This document shows, in pieces, positions 17,632 to 27,175 of a DNA stretch of 64,000 nucleotides (within the stretch, counting starts at the first letter, position 1; every line of letters starts with the position of its first letter). The DNA is taken from contig JAFNUD010000032.1 in assembly GCA_017384225.1 (NCBI GenBank), forward strand, positions 1 through 64,000. Reading direction: 5' to 3'. The position numbers and the translations under genes are program-made. Under the pieces are notes generated by a model. It ran no database searches. It saw only the letters and a program-made list of their open reading frames with translations, and was not told where the DNA came from. The stretch comes from Paludibacteraceae bacterium (lineage in GTDB: Bacteria; Bacteroidota; Bacteroidia; Bacteroidales; Paludibacteraceae).

Positions 17632-18762
17632 CTACTGGTTGGTGTTGTTATACACTGTTATACCATTAACGATAGTCTTTACGCACTTGCCATATACTTC
17701 CCATCCCTCGAAAGGCATGGCTTTGCCCATAGAGAGGAAGTTCTCTGGATTAATCTTGTAGCACGCATCTAGATCGTAGTAAGCAAAGGAGTTGCTATTG
17801 TCTAGACCGATGATACGAGCAGGATTGGTGGACATGAGTTCGATGAGGCGCTCGAAGGTGATGATACCTGTCTTGACAAAATGGGTGTACATGAGTGGGA
17901 AGGCAGTTTCGAGACCTACAATGCCGAAGGCACTTTTCTCCAGTCCGCGACTCTTCTCTTCTTCACTATGAGGTGCGTGGTCGGTAGCGATACAATCAAT
18001 AGTACCATCTTTGATGCCTTCAATAAGCGCAAGGCGATCTTCTTCGGCGCGGAGGGGTGGATTCATCTTCCACTTACCGTCCTCTTGCAAGTCCTTGTCG
18101 GAGAGTAGCAGATAGTGTGGTGCTGTCTCGCAAGTTACAGGTAGTCCTTTGGCTTTAGCTTGGCGAATAAGTGCCACAGACTCTTTGGTAGAGATATGGC
18201 ATATATGAAAACGACACCCTGTCTCTTCTACCAGACGGATGTCGCGTTCTATCTCCTGCCACTCGCTTTCAGACACAATGCCACGGTGGTTGTTTGCTGC
18301 GGCGTATTTACCTGCATGGATATAGCCACCATTGAGCAAAGCTTCTACTTCGCAGTGAGCCACCATCATACGGTCAAGCGCACAAATGCGCACCATAGCC
18401 TCGCGCATGAGGGCCTCGTCTTGAATGCCACGTCCATCATCCGAAAAACCTTTCACATAAGGAGCCAACGCTTCAAAATCCACGAGCTGCCCCGCACCTT
18501 TCTGCCCCATGGTGATAGATGCATAGGGATACACACCCGTATAGGTGTCACGGCGGATGATATCCAATTGCTCTTGCAGGTGCTCTACAGTGTCGGGAAC
18601 AGGGTTGAGATTAGGCATGGTAAACACAGCGCTATAACCCGATGCAGCAGCTGCCATACTACCTGTAAGGATGGTCTCCTTATACGAAAAACCCGGCTCA
18701 CGGAAGTGGACATGAAGATCCACAAGAGCCGGAATTTGTACTATGTTGCGTGTAATCGCCAT
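17632..18762 (-). CDS. pyrC: Dihydroorotase
   Basis: A class-I dihydroorotase that closes carbamoyl aspartate to dihydroorotate. The metal motif LVDLHVHFREPGF, TMPNLNPVPD, the histidines in VAHCEVE and HICHIS, and the catalytic Asp in CIATDHAPHS are all present. The ATG at 18762 is chosen because the longer frame to 18774 would need a TTG. The product is about 376 residues. It heads the ten-gene run to coaE, 41 bases downstream of a consensus -7 element. Confidence 0.95.
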   Translation of the reverse strand: MAITRNIVQIPALVDLHVHFREPGFSYKETILTGSMAAAASGYSAVFTMPNLNPVPDTVEHLQEQLDIIRRDTYTGVYPYASITMGQKGAGQLVDFEALAPYVKGFSDDGRGIQDEALMREAMVRICALDRMMVAHCEVEALLNGGYIHAGKYAAANNHRGIVSESEWQEIERDIRLVEETGCRFHICHISTKESVALIRQAKAKGLPVTCETAPHYLLLSDKDLQEDGKWKMNPPLRAEEDRLALIEGIKDGTIDCIATDHAPHSEEEKSRGLEKSAFGIVGLETAFPLMYTHFVKTGIITFERLIELMSTNPARIIGLDNSNSFAYYDLDACYKINPENFLSMGKAMPFEGWEVYGKCVKTIVNGITVYNNTNQ

Positions 18763-18802
18763 TCTTTTTTGCAATTTATAGACGTATCCTTAAAATTGCC
18801 AG

Positions 18803-18810
18803 CAAAGGTA
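18803..18810 (-). promoter_or_regulatory. -7 promoter element of the pyr run
   Basis: It reads TACCTTTG on the minus strand, with a TTG 20 bases further upstream as the -33 element. It lies 40 bases before the pyrC ATG. Confidence 0.8.
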
Positions 18811-18894
18811 CTACTTTTTTTTGAATTATGCAAGTGCTTTTTCGATTTTTTAGATAATTTTTACTTTTTAGAATATTCCCTTAAAAAGAGTTCG

Positions 18895-19422
18895 TCATTT
18901 ATCATTAACTTTTTGCCACAGAATGGCATCATCCTCTAATGTCCAAGCTGTAAGAATCGATGATGGAGCAAAACCTAACTGCTCATAGATACGCGAACAA
19001 GAAGTATTTTCGACAGCAATAATAGCATACAACATCCGCAATTGAAGATGACCAAAAGCATACTCCATTAATAGTTCCACCGATTTCTTACCGACTCCTT
19101 TTCCGCGAGCATATGGTGCAATATACATACCTATGGCAGCCTTACGATTGCGTGCATCAAAATCAAAGAGATCAATACAGCCCATTATACCATGCGAGAT
19201 GGTCATTGGGCTATTAGCGATGGGATTGGCATCGCTACTTTCGATGATAAGGCGCAACTGTCCATCACGATAGATATCTCCCGTACTAGATTCTATATAC
19301 TGTCGCAAATCATGACGAGAGAGCGGATTATGCGTATCGGAATCCGCCCACATAGTAGCATCATTCTCCCATTGATAGAGAAAGGGAAGATCACTCGGTT
19401 CTATTTTGCGAAGACGAATCAT
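18895..19422 (-). CDS. GNAT-family N-acetyltransferase
   Basis: A 175-residue acetyltransferase of the RimJ/RimL-SpeG type. Typical segments are MIRLRKIEPSDLPFLYQWEND, the beta-strand CIDLFDFDARNRKAAIGMYI, the acetyl-CoA-binding GKGVGKKSVELLMEYAF, and SCSRIYEQLGF. The substrate is unknown (a protein N-terminus, amine or antibiotic). Residues around SDANPIANSPMTISHGI form an extra loop between two core strands, encoded by sequence at about 19190-19235 that resembles the short repeat in the MBOAT gene. It is the last gene of the run starting with the HD-less Rel protein. Confidence 0.88.
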   Translation of the reverse strand: MIRLRKIEPSDLPFLYQWENDATMWADSDTHNPLSRHDLRQYIESSTGDIYRDGQLRLIIESSDANPIANSPMTISHGIMGCIDLFDFDARNRKAAIGMYIAPYARGKGVGKKSVELLMEYAFGHLQLRMLYAIIAVENTSCSRIYEQLGFAPSSILTAWTLEDDAILWQKVNDK

Positions 19423-19446
19423 AGCAATAGAGTTGTGTAATGGATT

Positions 19447-19866
19447 TTATCCAAACAAGCCAAAAAATCCTTTTTTGTGTTTGGGTTCCTCCACTATATT
19501 ACCCGCAGGTGCTGGACGGTGAGGATTACCACTCATCACCATCTGATAAATGACGCCCCAATCAGGAATTCCACCTAAATTGCGGTCGTCGATAAAGAGT
19601 TCTGCCTCTAACTTGCGTGCACGAACAATATCGGCATTCTCCTCGGGAAAATTCGAATTCACAGAGTAGAATTCCAAGCCCTTTGCAGCACAGTAGTCAA
19701 TTGCCTCTTGTAGAAGTTCACCCTCGCGACATGTCCAAAGGATAAGTTGATGATGACCTTCTTGCTGAAGTTTTTTCAATGTTTCAATGGCAAATGGAAT
19801 AGGTTTGCCTATATTTGGATATTCATGGGTGACGATTGTACCGTCAAAATCTACTGCGATAGTCAT
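19447..19866 (-). CDS. Small HAD-like hydrolase
   Basis: A 139-residue HAD-superfamily protein. Motif I is IAVDFDGTIV, motif II is ILWTCREGELL, and the acidic motif LFIDDRNLGG is at the end. There is no cap domain, and this short form is common in Bacteroidales; the substrate is unknown (phosphosugars or nucleotides are possible). The ATG at 19866 is preferred; a longer reading frame to 19881 would begin with TTG and adds only five residues. The C-terminus ends in a basic FFGLFG tail. It is co-directional with the GNAT gene and a membrane protein. Confidence 0.85.
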   Translation of the reverse strand: MTIAVDFDGTIVTHEYPNIGKPIPFAIETLKKLQQEGHHQLILWTCREGELLQEAIDYCAAKGLEFYSVNSNFPEENADIVRARKLEAELFIDDRNLGGIPDWGVIYQMVMSGNPHRPAPAGNIVEEPKHKKGFFGLFG

Positions 19867-19890
19867 AATCGTATTCAGCAATTTATAAAA

Positions 19891-20355
19891 TTAGTAATTT
19901 TCTAGATTAGGGTCTTTGGGTTGAAGTTCAAGTTCCATCTTGCGTAGCGATGGTTTGCTAAAATGCCATCCTATAGCAGAAACAGCTGCGACCCACAACA
20001 TAGATTGATAGGCACCCATCAAATAGAAAGCAGCAATAGCAAATACCATCGTATTGCTAACCAGCACAATACGCAGTTTGGCAGCCTTTTCATAGCCAAG
20101 AAGTTTTTCCTGCTCATCTTCTAAAACACTAAGTTTGGAGCACTGCTTTTTACACAGATACAACCCTAAAGGAATAGTAATCAACGCATCAAAAATCACG
20201 ATGTACTGCAAAATTTGCCCAAAAGTAGAAAGTGAATCAATAGGTCGAACATATTCTTTCATAATGAGGAAATACGCCACGGTACCCGACAAAAGTGTCA
20301 GTATCATGGCTGCATAATAATACACGTTGAGTGTACGAATAATCTTTTGTTCCAT
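19891..20355 (-). CDS. Small membrane protein of unknown function
   Basis: A 154-residue protein with about four membrane helices (around residues 13-31, 45-63, 94-112 and 115-130) and a charged cytoplasmic loop (CKKQCSKLSVLEDEQEKLLG). I do not recognise the family. It starts 3 bases after the recR stop, suggesting translation coupled with recR. No motif gives a function. Confidence 0.75.
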   Translation of the reverse strand: MEQKIIRTLNVYYYAAMILTLLSGTVAYFLIMKEYVRPIDSLSTFGQILQYIVIFDALITIPLGLYLCKKQCSKLSVLEDEQEKLLGYEKAAKLRIVLVSNTMVFAIAAFYLMGAYQSMLWVAAVSAIGWHFSKPSLRKMELELQPKDPNLENY

Positions 20356-20357
20356 AA

Positions 20358-20999
20358 TTAGATCTTAAATTCTATTCGGTTAACAATTGAACGCCCAAGC
20401 GTAATCTCATCGGTATATTCCAATTCATTACCAATGGCTACACCACGAGCAATTTGAGAGATCTTCAAGCATTCCTCCTCCCCTTCTACAGGAAGAGCAT
20501 TGATAAAGTTGTGCAATCTCTTGTATATATAAAAGTTGGTAGTATCGCCCTCCATTGTGGTGGGCAATGCAAGAATCACTTCTTTTATTTTTTCTGGCAC
20601 AATACGTTCGACCAGCGAATCTATTTCCAGATCTGAGGGTCCCACTCCATCCATCGGCGAGATGACTCCGCCCAACACATGGTACAGCCCATGAAACTGA
20701 CCTGTATTCTCAATTGACATTACATCCTGCACGTTTTCCACAACACAAATCGTATGGCGATCACGCGAATGCGAATTGCAAATCGGACAAATCTCCTCAT
20801 CGGAAACGGTGTGGCAAATGCGACAATAATGTACATCCTGCTTGAGCGAACTGAGTGCATCAGTGAAAGCCTCCACATCCTTCTGAGGCTGCCGCAGCAA
20901 ATGCAAGACCAAGCGTAGGGCTGTCTTTCGCCCTATGCCAGGCAAGGAGGCAAACTGGTCAACTGCCTTGCTGAGTAATATAGATGGATAAGTGTTCAA
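20358..20999 (-). CDS. recR: Recombination mediator RecR
   Basis: RecR helps load RecA on gapped DNA with RecO and RecF. The helix-hairpin-helix [20 protein letters not shown], the zinc finger [16 protein letters not shown], and the Toprim segment [14 protein letters not shown] are clear. The length is 213 residues. No ATG is in frame upstream, so the start appears to be the TTG at 20999, which gives the family-like N-terminus [12 protein letters not shown]. It lies 23 bases after the Rel gene. Confidence 0.93.
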   Translation of the reverse strand: MNTYPSILLSKAVDQFASLPGIGRKTALRLVLHLLRQPQKDVEAFTDALSSLKQDVHYCRICHTVSDEEICPICNSHSRDRHTICVVENVQDVMSIENTGQFHGLYHVLGGVISPMDGVGPSDLEIDSLVERIVPEKIKEVILALPTTMEGDTTNFYIYKRLHNFINALPVEGEEECLKISQIARGVAIGNELEYTDEITLGRSIVNRIEFKI

Positions 21000-21022
21000 A
21001 TATGCGTGATGAGTTGTGAGTG

Positions 21023-22471
21023 TTATTTCTTTTTTGCCCAGCGAGCAGGAATCATTCGATATGGATATTTCTCGCGCATATTCTCAGCATTTGGGCAATC
21101 AATTTTATGAATGCGAATACCCTTCATAATACTAATAAATCCAAAGATAGGATCACCCGGCTGAGGGTTGCAACAGGTAGCCAAATTGTATTCGACACGC
21201 TTGACATTGATATCTACTTCCAACGCCAACGCCTCTTGTTGTTGAGGCGAGAGAGGCTCGTAGGGAGATCGTGTACCCTCGTAATGTGGTTCGTCTAATG
21301 CAAGAAAGACCTCCTTGATACGCAACAAATCCTCTTTTCCAAGCGCAATAGACTGATACAGGTCGGTGGTTACTTTATATCCAAGTTTGAGAGCCAGACG
21401 CGAGATCTCACCCTCTGTATAATCCAACTTCCAATTCTTAAAACGTCTTTCGAGCATCTCTCGTCCCTCAGCCGCATTGCGATACTCGACTTCCTTAAGA
21501 GCTTGGCGAATCTTATTTTTAGCGCGGTGGGAGACTACCACATTAAGCCAATCTGCAGAAGGTTTTTGATTGGGCGAAGTCATAATCTCCACCTGATCAC
21601 CATTCTGCAGTTTCTGACGAATACTCACATTCTGATTTCGGATACGTCCACCCATGCAACGACAACCGACATCGCTATGGATAGAGAACGCGAAATCCAG
21701 AACAGTAGCTCCCGCAGGTAGGCGTTTGAGGTCACCTGTAGGTGTAAAGACATAAACACTATGGTTGTCTGTATTAAGACGATTGCCATCCACACCCTTG
21801 TACGCCCAGTGCGCTGCTACACCTTTTTCTGCCACCTCATCCATACGGCGGGTACGAATCTGCACCTCTACCCATTTATCCTCTGGACCAAGCACCGTTG
21901 TATGCAAGCTTTCATATCCGTTCTCTTTGGGGACACTGAGCCAATCACGCAACCGTTTAGGATTGGGCTTATACATGTCTGTGATGAGCGAATAAACCTG
22001 CCAGCAATCAGATTTCTCGCGCTCTAAAGGCGAGTCAAGAATAACACGAATGGCAAAAAGGTCATAGATACGATCTACATCACAACGCTGTGCTTGCATC
22101 TTATTATAGATGCTATGAATAGACTTGGGACGTCCTTTGATGGTAAACTCAAAACCAGCTGCTCTGAGTTTTGCTTCTAACGGAGTGATGAATGCAGTAA
22201 TATATGCATCGCGTTGTGCTTTCTTTTCGTTGAGCGCGTGAGCAATATATTTGTAGGTCTTATAATCGAGAAACTTCAGCGACAGATCTTCCATCTCAGT
22301 CTTGATGGCATATAGACCCAAACGATGTGCCAAAGGAGCATGTAGCTCCCTTGTCTCACGCGCTACATGGCGACGACGATCGGAATCGCCCTCTTTATCC
22401 ATGGTGCGAAGTTGCTCAAGCCTTTCGGTCAAAATATTGTACAAAACCTGATTGCTATTTTCGTTAGACAT
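21023..22471 (-). CDS. RelA/SpoT-family (p)ppGpp synthetase lacking the HD hydrolase domain
   Basis: This 482-residue protein starts directly in the linker before the synthetase. The synthetase motifs [13 protein letters not shown] (113-125), YDLFAIRVI (136-144), [19 protein letters not shown] and EVQIRT are intact. A TGS domain ([22 protein letters not shown]) and a conserved-cysteine region ([12 protein letters not shown] and HKIDCPN) follow, and the protein ends without an ACT domain. The N-terminal HD hydrolase domain of about 150-180 residues is missing; the ATG lies 26 bases after a consensus promoter, so nothing upstream can encode it. It is predicted to make, not degrade, (p)ppGpp. 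The bifunctional homologue is at 35085. Confidence 0.93.
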   Translation of the reverse strand: MSNENSNQVLYNILTERLEQLRTMDKEGDSDRRRHVARETRELHAPLAHRLGLYAIKTEMEDLSLKFLDYKTYKYIAHALNEKKAQRDAYITAFITPLEAKLRAAGFEFTIKGRPKSIHSIYNKMQAQRCDVDRIYDLFAIRVILDSPLEREKSDCWQVYSLITDMYKPNPKRLRDWLSVPKENGYESLHTTVLGPEDKWVEVQIRTRRMDEVAEKGVAAHWAYKGVDGNRLNTDNHSVYVFTPTGDLKRLPAGATVLDFAFSIHSDVGCRCMGGRIRNQNVSIRQKLQNGDQVEIMTSPNQKPSADWLNVVVSHRAKNKIRQALKEVEYRNAAEGREMLERRFKNWKLDYTEGEISRLALKLGYKVTTDLYQSIALGKEDLLRIKEVFLALDEPHYEGTRSPYEPLSPQQQEALALEVDINVKRVEYNLATCCNPQPGDPIFGFISIMKGIRIHKIDCPNAENMREKYPYRMIPARWAKKK

Positions 22472-22496
22472 AATCCCTATGTTACAAATTCGGGTG

Positions 22497-22504
22497 CAAA
22501 GTTA
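22497..22504 (-). promoter_or_regulatory. -7 promoter element for the HD-less Rel run
   Basis: It reads TAACTTTG on the minus strand, 25 bases before the ATG at 22471. It fixes the 5' end of the shortened Rel gene. Confidence 0.75.
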
Positions 22505-22577
22505 CAAAAAAAAATATACATATGCAAGAAAAAAGATGAAAGACAAAAAAAAATTTGCATATATGAAAAAGAATTAG

Positions 22578-22585
22578 TAATTTTG
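22578..22585 (+). promoter_or_regulatory. -7 promoter element for the gene at 22630
   Basis: TAATTTTG matches TAnnTTTG and lies 44 bases upstream of the ATG, divergent from the Rel promoter. Confidence 0.65.
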
Positions 22586-22629
22586 CGGCAAATTTGGCAA
22601 TAAACCTGTAATTTTTTAACAAAATCAAT

Positions 22630-23397
22630 ATGAAAGCAACAAAAATCGTCCTCAACACCGCACTTGCACTGGGTGTTGTATTTATGGCAGTAATCTGCGT
22701 TAAGAGTGTAGTAACTCCTATTAAGTTTGAAGAAGAGCGTGCAGTTCGCGAGACTCAAGTGATTGCTAACCTTATCAGCTTGCGTACCGCGGAAGCTCAG
22801 TTCCGTCTGGATAAAGGTTATTTTACCGCAGATCTTGACTCTTTGGTAGATTACTTGAAGACCGCTCCAAAGAAAGAAGTGTTGAAAGAGGGTTCTTTGA
22901 GCGAGAAACAATTGGAAGACGGTATGACCGAAACCAAAGCAGCTAAGATTCTTGAGCGTGCTCGTATCAAAGCACAACGTAAGATGAAATTCCAAGGTCC
23001 AGATAGCCTTGTACAACTCTACAACTATGTATGGGAAAATGACCGCGAAGTAAAATCTGTAGGATTGCAAGGTTTCCGTCGTGACACAATCCTCACCAAC
23101 ATGATTCAATCACTCTACAAAGGTCAATATACCGAAGAAACTATTGGCGAGATTATCTATATTCCTCATACAAATCATGTGAAGTTTGAGGTAGAAACCA
23201 ACAACGAGTATAAAACATCTCAAGGTATCAACGTACCTATCTTTGAGATTCGTGCTCACTACAATACTTATCTCCACGACCTCAACAAGCAAGAGCTCGT
23301 CAACCTTATTGACAAGGAGCAAAAATTGGATCACTACCCAGGTTTGAAGGTTGGTTCAATAGATGCACCTAACAACAACGCTGGTAACTGGGAGTAA
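22630..23397 (+). CDS. Membrane-anchored pseudopilin-like protein of unknown function
   Basis: A 255-residue protein with a single N-terminal membrane segment (LNTALALGVVFMAVICV) followed by an amphipathic helix and IANLISLRTAEAQFRLDKG, which resembles the region after the hydrophobic stalk of type II secretion pseudopilins (residues Y-T-DLDSL). The rest contains a lysine-rich helical region (about residues 80-120) and a beta-rich C-terminus. No known catalytic motif is visible. I recognise it only as a conserved Bacteroidales-type protein; the pilin resemblance is inference. rsmD starts 42 bases downstream. Confidence 0.8.
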   Translation: MKATKIVLNTALALGVVFMAVICVKSVVTPIKFEEERAVRETQVIANLISLRTAEAQFRLDKGYFTADLDSLVDYLKTAPKKEVLKEGSLSEKQLEDGMTETKAAKILERARIKAQRKMKFQGPDSLVQLYNYVWENDREVKSVGLQGFRRDTILTNMIQSLYKGQYTEETIGEIIYIPHTNHVKFEVETNNEYKTSQGINVPIFEIRAHYNTYLHDLNKQELVNLIDKEQKLDHYPGLKVGSIDAPNNNAGNWE

Positions 23398-23438
23398 TTT
23401 GTAGGCTATAAGACGAAAGGCGATAAGGCAAGAATATA

Positions 23439-23969
23439 ATGAGAATTATTTCTGGAACATTTAGGGGGCGTCGATTGATGCCCCCTAAAAATATAACCGC
23501 ACGTCCGACGACGGATTTTGCGAAGGAGAGTTTGTTTAACCTTCTTCAGAATCGTATGGATTTTGAGGGAGTAGATATGTTAGATTTGTTTGCAGGCACA
23601 GGAGGTATAGGATTGGAGTTTGTATCGCGTGGAGCACGTGAAGTGACAGCTGTAGAGATGGCACATATACAACAGAATTTCATTATCTCATGTTGCAAAC
23701 AGTTGGGCATAAAAAATCTACATCTCATTCGCGGTGATGTATTCAAGTTTGTGAAAGCATGTCACATACAATACGATTTCATCTATGCAGACCCACCATA
23801 CAATTTAGAGTTGCTACCTACTCTACCCGATGTTATCTTTGAGCAAGGCATGCTCAAAGAAGGAGGACATTTCGTTTTAGAACACTCTAAAGCACACGAT
23901 TTCTCAGCGCATCCACACTTCATGGAACAACGCGCATACGGTAGCGTACATTTTAGTTTCTTTCAGTAA
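23439..23969 (+). CDS. rsmD: 16S rRNA (guanine966-N2)-methyltransferase
   Basis: RsmD methylates G966 of 16S rRNA using S-adenosylmethionine. The N-terminus MRIISGTFRGRRLMPP, the SAM-binding MLDLFAGTGGIGLEFVSRGA and the catalytic FIYADPPY are in the right order, and 176 residues is the usual length. It ends just before a bidirectional terminator shared with galE. Confidence 0.95.
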   Translation: MRIISGTFRGRRLMPPKNITARPTTDFAKESLFNLLQNRMDFEGVDMLDLFAGTGGIGLEFVSRGAREVTAVEMAHIQQNFIISCCKQLGIKNLHLIRGDVFKFVKACHIQYDFIYADPPYNLELLPTLPDVIFEQGMLKEGGHFVLEHSKAHDFSAHPHFMEQRAYGSVHFSFFQ

Positions 23970-23985
23970 CTAGTGTAACTAGCAC

Positions 23986-24014
23986 AAAAAAAGAGGTCGT
24001 TGACCTCTTTTTTT
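23986..24014. terminator. Bidirectional terminator between rsmD and galE
   Basis: The stem AAAAAAAGAGGTC / GACCTCTTTTTTT has a three-base loop, with A- and T-runs on both sides. Confidence 0.85.
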
Positions 24015-24020
24015 ATCCAC

Positions 24021-24073
24021 TAGCTTATAACTAATCGCCTATAACCAACTGCCTATAGCCAATAAGCTGTCGC
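24021..24073. repeat. GCCTATAACC-type intergenic repeat
   Basis: ATCGCCTATAACC and CTGCCTATAGCC units are bracketed by the inverted AGCTTAT/ATAAGCT. The galE stop codon lies at its right edge. It belongs to the family seen inside the MBOAT gene. Confidence 0.6.
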
Positions 24074-25102
24074 CTACAAACCACGGACTTTCTTCTCCCA
24101 GTTCCAAGCACTAAGCAATACTTCTTCAACAGGCGTATCTGCCTTCCACCCTAAAACATTATTGGCTTTGTCTGGTTTTGCCCATACTTGCTCTATATCG
24201 CCTTCGCGACGATCTACAATCTCATATGGAACATTAACACCCGTTACACGTATAAACGTTTCGAGAATCTCTAAAACACTCAAACCTCTACCTGTACCCA
24301 AATTGAAGACCTCGACTTGCTCTTCAGTTTGAGCATTGAGCATACGCTCCACAGCCTTCACATGAGCCTTAGCAAGATCCACCACATAGATATAGTCGCG
24401 AATGCATGAGCCATCAGGTGTGTTGTAGTCATTACCATAAACTTTGAGTTGCTGACGAAGACCTGCAGCCGTTTGCGTAACAAAAGGCAAGAGATTTTGT
24501 GGTACACCATTTGGCAGTTCTCCAATCATAGCAGATGGATGTGCTCCGATAGGATTGAAATAGCGCAAAATAGTGGCATGCAATGCAGCATTCGCATGAG
24601 CTTCATCACGAATAATCTCTTCGTTGATTTGCTTGGTATTGCCGTAAGGTGATAGAGCTACTTGAATAGGAGCAGTCTCATCAACAGGCAGATGGTTAGC
24701 CGTAGGCTGACCATATACAGTACAAGAACTGGAGAACACAATATGGTGTACACCATGCGCCTTCATCTGCTCTAATACCGTCACAAGAGACATGAGATTG
24801 TTGCGATAATACAACAATGGTTGCTCCACAGACTCATTCACCGCCTTGCTTGCCGCAAAGTGAATCACAGCCTGAATATCGGCATATTGTTCAAACACCC
24901 TTTTCATTGCCACAGAATCATTACAATCCACCTGCTCAAAATCGGGTTGCTTGCCAACAATAGCTGCAATACCCTCCAACATGTCTTTGTTGGAATTGCT
25001 CAAGTTATCAACAATGACCACATCATAGCCTTGCTGCATCAGTTCGACTACCGTATGCGAACCAATATAACCAGTTCCGCCTGTAACTAAAATACGAGCC
25101 AT
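24074..25102 (-). CDS. galE: UDP-glucose 4-epimerase
   Basis: GalE interconverts UDP-glucose and UDP-galactose. The NAD-binding ILVTGGTGYIGSHTVVEL, the catalytic pair in SPYGNTKQ (YxxxK), FNPIGAHPS and GTGRGLSVLEI support a 342-residue extended SDR epimerase. It lies at the end of a run with a sugar nucleotidyltransferase 25 bases upstream, so the two may supply UDP-hexoses for surface glycans. Confidence 0.95.
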   Translation of the reverse strand: MARILVTGGTGYIGSHTVVELMQQGYDVVIVDNLSNSNKDMLEGIAAIVGKQPDFEQVDCNDSVAMKRVFEQYADIQAVIHFAASKAVNESVEQPLLYYRNNLMSLVTVLEQMKAHGVHHIVFSSSCTVYGQPTANHLPVDETAPIQVALSPYGNTKQINEEIIRDEAHANAALHATILRYFNPIGAHPSAMIGELPNGVPQNLLPFVTQTAAGLRQQLKVYGNDYNTPDGSCIRDYIYVVDLAKAHVKAVERMLNAQTEEQVEVFNLGTGRGLSVLEILETFIRVTGVNVPYEIVDRREGDIEQVWAKPDKANNVLGWKADTPVEEVLLSAWNWEKKVRGL

Positions 25103-25127
25103 TAGCCTCTCAATTCTTAATTATTAA

Positions 25128-26030
25128 TTAAAACAATGGACTTGGATAAACCCCCGCATCTACCAAGGCTTGAATCTTATCCACAACCATCTGACGATCA
25201 TCAGCATAAGTGACTCCAAACCATTTAGCAGGAGTATCCAACACTTCGCACGTAGCGGTGCCTGCATTAATCATATCATTAACCAAAGTAGGAATATAAA
25301 ACTCCGCCTTCAGTTCTTGTGCATTAGCCTTCAAGAACTCCTTAAAAGCCTCCTCTGCATAATCAAAATATTCAGGAGTAAAGCCCCACATATTCATACT
25401 TACTGGTGTATCGAAAGCAATCTCTACATCCTCACCATTGTCACCTTTGTAGCAAATATGTCCATCTTTGTTTTCAATAGAAGTACGCTCAACTACATCC
25501 GTCAAGAAGTTATTAGCATCAGTAGAACATACGCCTCGACTTACACTTCCATGCTCACTAAGGGTGTTGCCTACGCGATAACCAGCCATGCAGTATTTGC
25601 CTTGCTGCCCCTCTACAGAGCAGAGGAAGTTAGCCATTACCTCGAAAGACTCCTTGCCATAGAAATCATCTGCATTGATAACCATAAATGGCTCGTTGAT
25701 AATTCCTTTTGCCATTAAAACGGCATGATTAGTACCCCATGGCTTAGTACGTTCTGGATTACGAGTAAAGCCCTCTGGTAAGTTGTCTATACCTTGGAAA
25801 CAAACTTCGCATTGCACGTAATCCGCATATTTACTAAGAACGATACTACGGAAATCCTCCTCAAAATCTTTACGAATCACGAAGACCACTTTTCCGAAAC
25901 CTGCACGCATAGCATCAAATACGCTATAGTCCATGATTGTTTCGCCATTAGGTCCAAGACCATCTAACTGTTTCAGACCACCATAACGGCTACCCATACC
26001 CGCAGCCAATATAAATAATGTAGGTTTCAT
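25128..26030 (-). CDS. Sugar nucleotidyltransferase
   Basis: A 300-residue nucleotidyltransferase with the signature LFILAAGMGSRYGGLKQLDG and the metal site MVINADDFYG. It resembles UTP-glucose-1-phosphate uridylyltransferases of the Bacteroidales type, and the adjacency to galE supports UDP-hexose supply. The exact sugar and nucleotide cannot be decided. Its stop codon lies inside an AT-rich repeat-like stretch (25104-25131). Confidence 0.85.
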   Translation of the reverse strand: MKPTLFILAAGMGSRYGGLKQLDGLGPNGETIMDYSVFDAMRAGFGKVVFVIRKDFEEDFRSIVLSKYADYVQCEVCFQGIDNLPEGFTRNPERTKPWGTNHAVLMAKGIINEPFMVINADDFYGKESFEVMANFLCSVEGQQGKYCMAGYRVGNTLSEHGSVSRGVCSTDANNFLTDVVERTSIENKDGHICYKGDNGEDVEIAFDTPVSMNMWGFTPEYFDYAEEAFKEFLKANAQELKAEFYIPTLVNDMINAGTATCEVLDTPAKWFGVTYADDRQMVVDKIQALVDAGVYPSPLF

Positions 26031-26054
26031 TTTGTATAATTTTTTAAGGTTATA

Positions 26055-27164
26055 TTATTCATTAGACACTTCAATTCTTCCATTACGTTTGCGGTGTTTG
26101 AGCCACAAGCCATAAATCTCAGAGCAGTTGCTGGCAGTAATAAACGCTTTGATATTATTTTCACGAATAAATGCCATCAAAGAAGCAAACTCCTCTTGTG
26201 TGAGCAAGGACTGTATCTCTTTGGACTCCTCACCTGTGTATCCACCCTCTACCCTGTAGAGCGAGCAACCACGCACCAATGTACTCACTATATATTCGCG
26301 TATACGCTCGTGCTCGCGCGAGATGATACAAACACGTTTGCGGCGATCAAGCGATGCTGTGAAATAGTTAACAACAACACCATTGATCCACGTTCCAATC
26401 AAGCCAATAACTACCATACGGAAATCATTGATAAGAAAGGCTGTACAACAAATCAACGCACCACCAATCGACACTGACATACCAATATCAAAATGCAAAT
26501 ACTTGTTAATAATTTTTGCTAAAATATCTAATCCACCCGATGAAGCATTGATGCGGAACAATATAGCCTGACACGCAGACAATAGGAACACAAAGCATAT
26601 CAAATCAAACCAAACATCCCCCATCCCTAAACCAGCAGACATCACAGAGTCACGCACCTGCTCCAAGACTTCGCCTGTTCGACTAAGCAAATAAGGATTG
26701 CCATTGGCATCAAGGACTACTTGTTTGGCTTGCAACTGCGCCAATATATCTGGATTTTCAATCACCCTATGCGTAAAACCAGTATAAGGATAGATGCGAT
26801 CACACAACTGCGTTAGTGGACCAAGAATCATAGCCGTATATACTGTCTTTGCTCCAAACTCATTGCCAATCAATAAGAAAGCCATCATCAACAGAATAGC
26901 ATTGATTCCCATCACCCAATAAGAGAATGTATCAGCAGTACCACCAAATAGAGTGTTCAAGACAATACTTAAACCTGATATTGTACCAATAATCAAGTGG
27001 CTAGGCATCAAAAAATAATATACCGCAGCAGCACCTATCAAGATACCAATATTCATTACAATAAACTCTTTCCAGAATTTCTTAGTGCCTAATGCATTCC
27101 AAAACTCCAGCAATAATTCACACCAATAAGCCTTTGTAAGATATTGTTTAACTGTGTTGTTCAT
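26055..27164 (-). CDS. YitT-family membrane protein (DUF161/DUF2179)
   Basis: A 369-residue inner membrane protein with a polytopic N-terminal region (about six helices, including LIIGTISGLSIVLNTLFGG and SSGGLDILAKIINKY) and a soluble C-terminal DUF2179 domain (RVCIISREHERIREYIVST and VEGGYTGEESKE). A large extracytoplasmic or cytoplasmic loop of about 60 residues separates the helices. YitT proteins are suspected transporters, but their substrate is not known. It sits between lysC and the sugar nucleotidyltransferase with gaps of 11 and 24 bases. Confidence 0.9.
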   Translation of the reverse strand: MNNTVKQYLTKAYWCELLLEFWNALGTKKFWKEFIVMNIGILIGAAAVYYFLMPSHLIIGTISGLSIVLNTLFGGTADTFSYWVMGINAILLMMAFLLIGNEFGAKTVYTAMILGPLTQLCDRIYPYTGFTHRVIENPDILAQLQAKQVVLDANGNPYLLSRTGEVLEQVRDSVMSAGLGMGDVWFDLICFVFLLSACQAILFRINASSGGLDILAKIINKYLHFDIGMSVSIGGALICCTAFLINDFRMVVIGLIGTWINGVVVNYFTASLDRRKRVCIISREHERIREYIVSTLVRGCSLYRVEGGYTGEESKEIQSLLTQEEFASLMAFIRENNIKAFITASNCSEIYGLWLKHRKRNGRIEVSNE

Positions 27165-27175
27165 ACTATTACGTA

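Noticed and set aside
22477..23109. Minus-strand frame opposite the gene at 22630, as a possible missing HD domain of the short Rel protein
   Set aside because: No HD motifs in its translation; it is the complement of the plus-strand gene.
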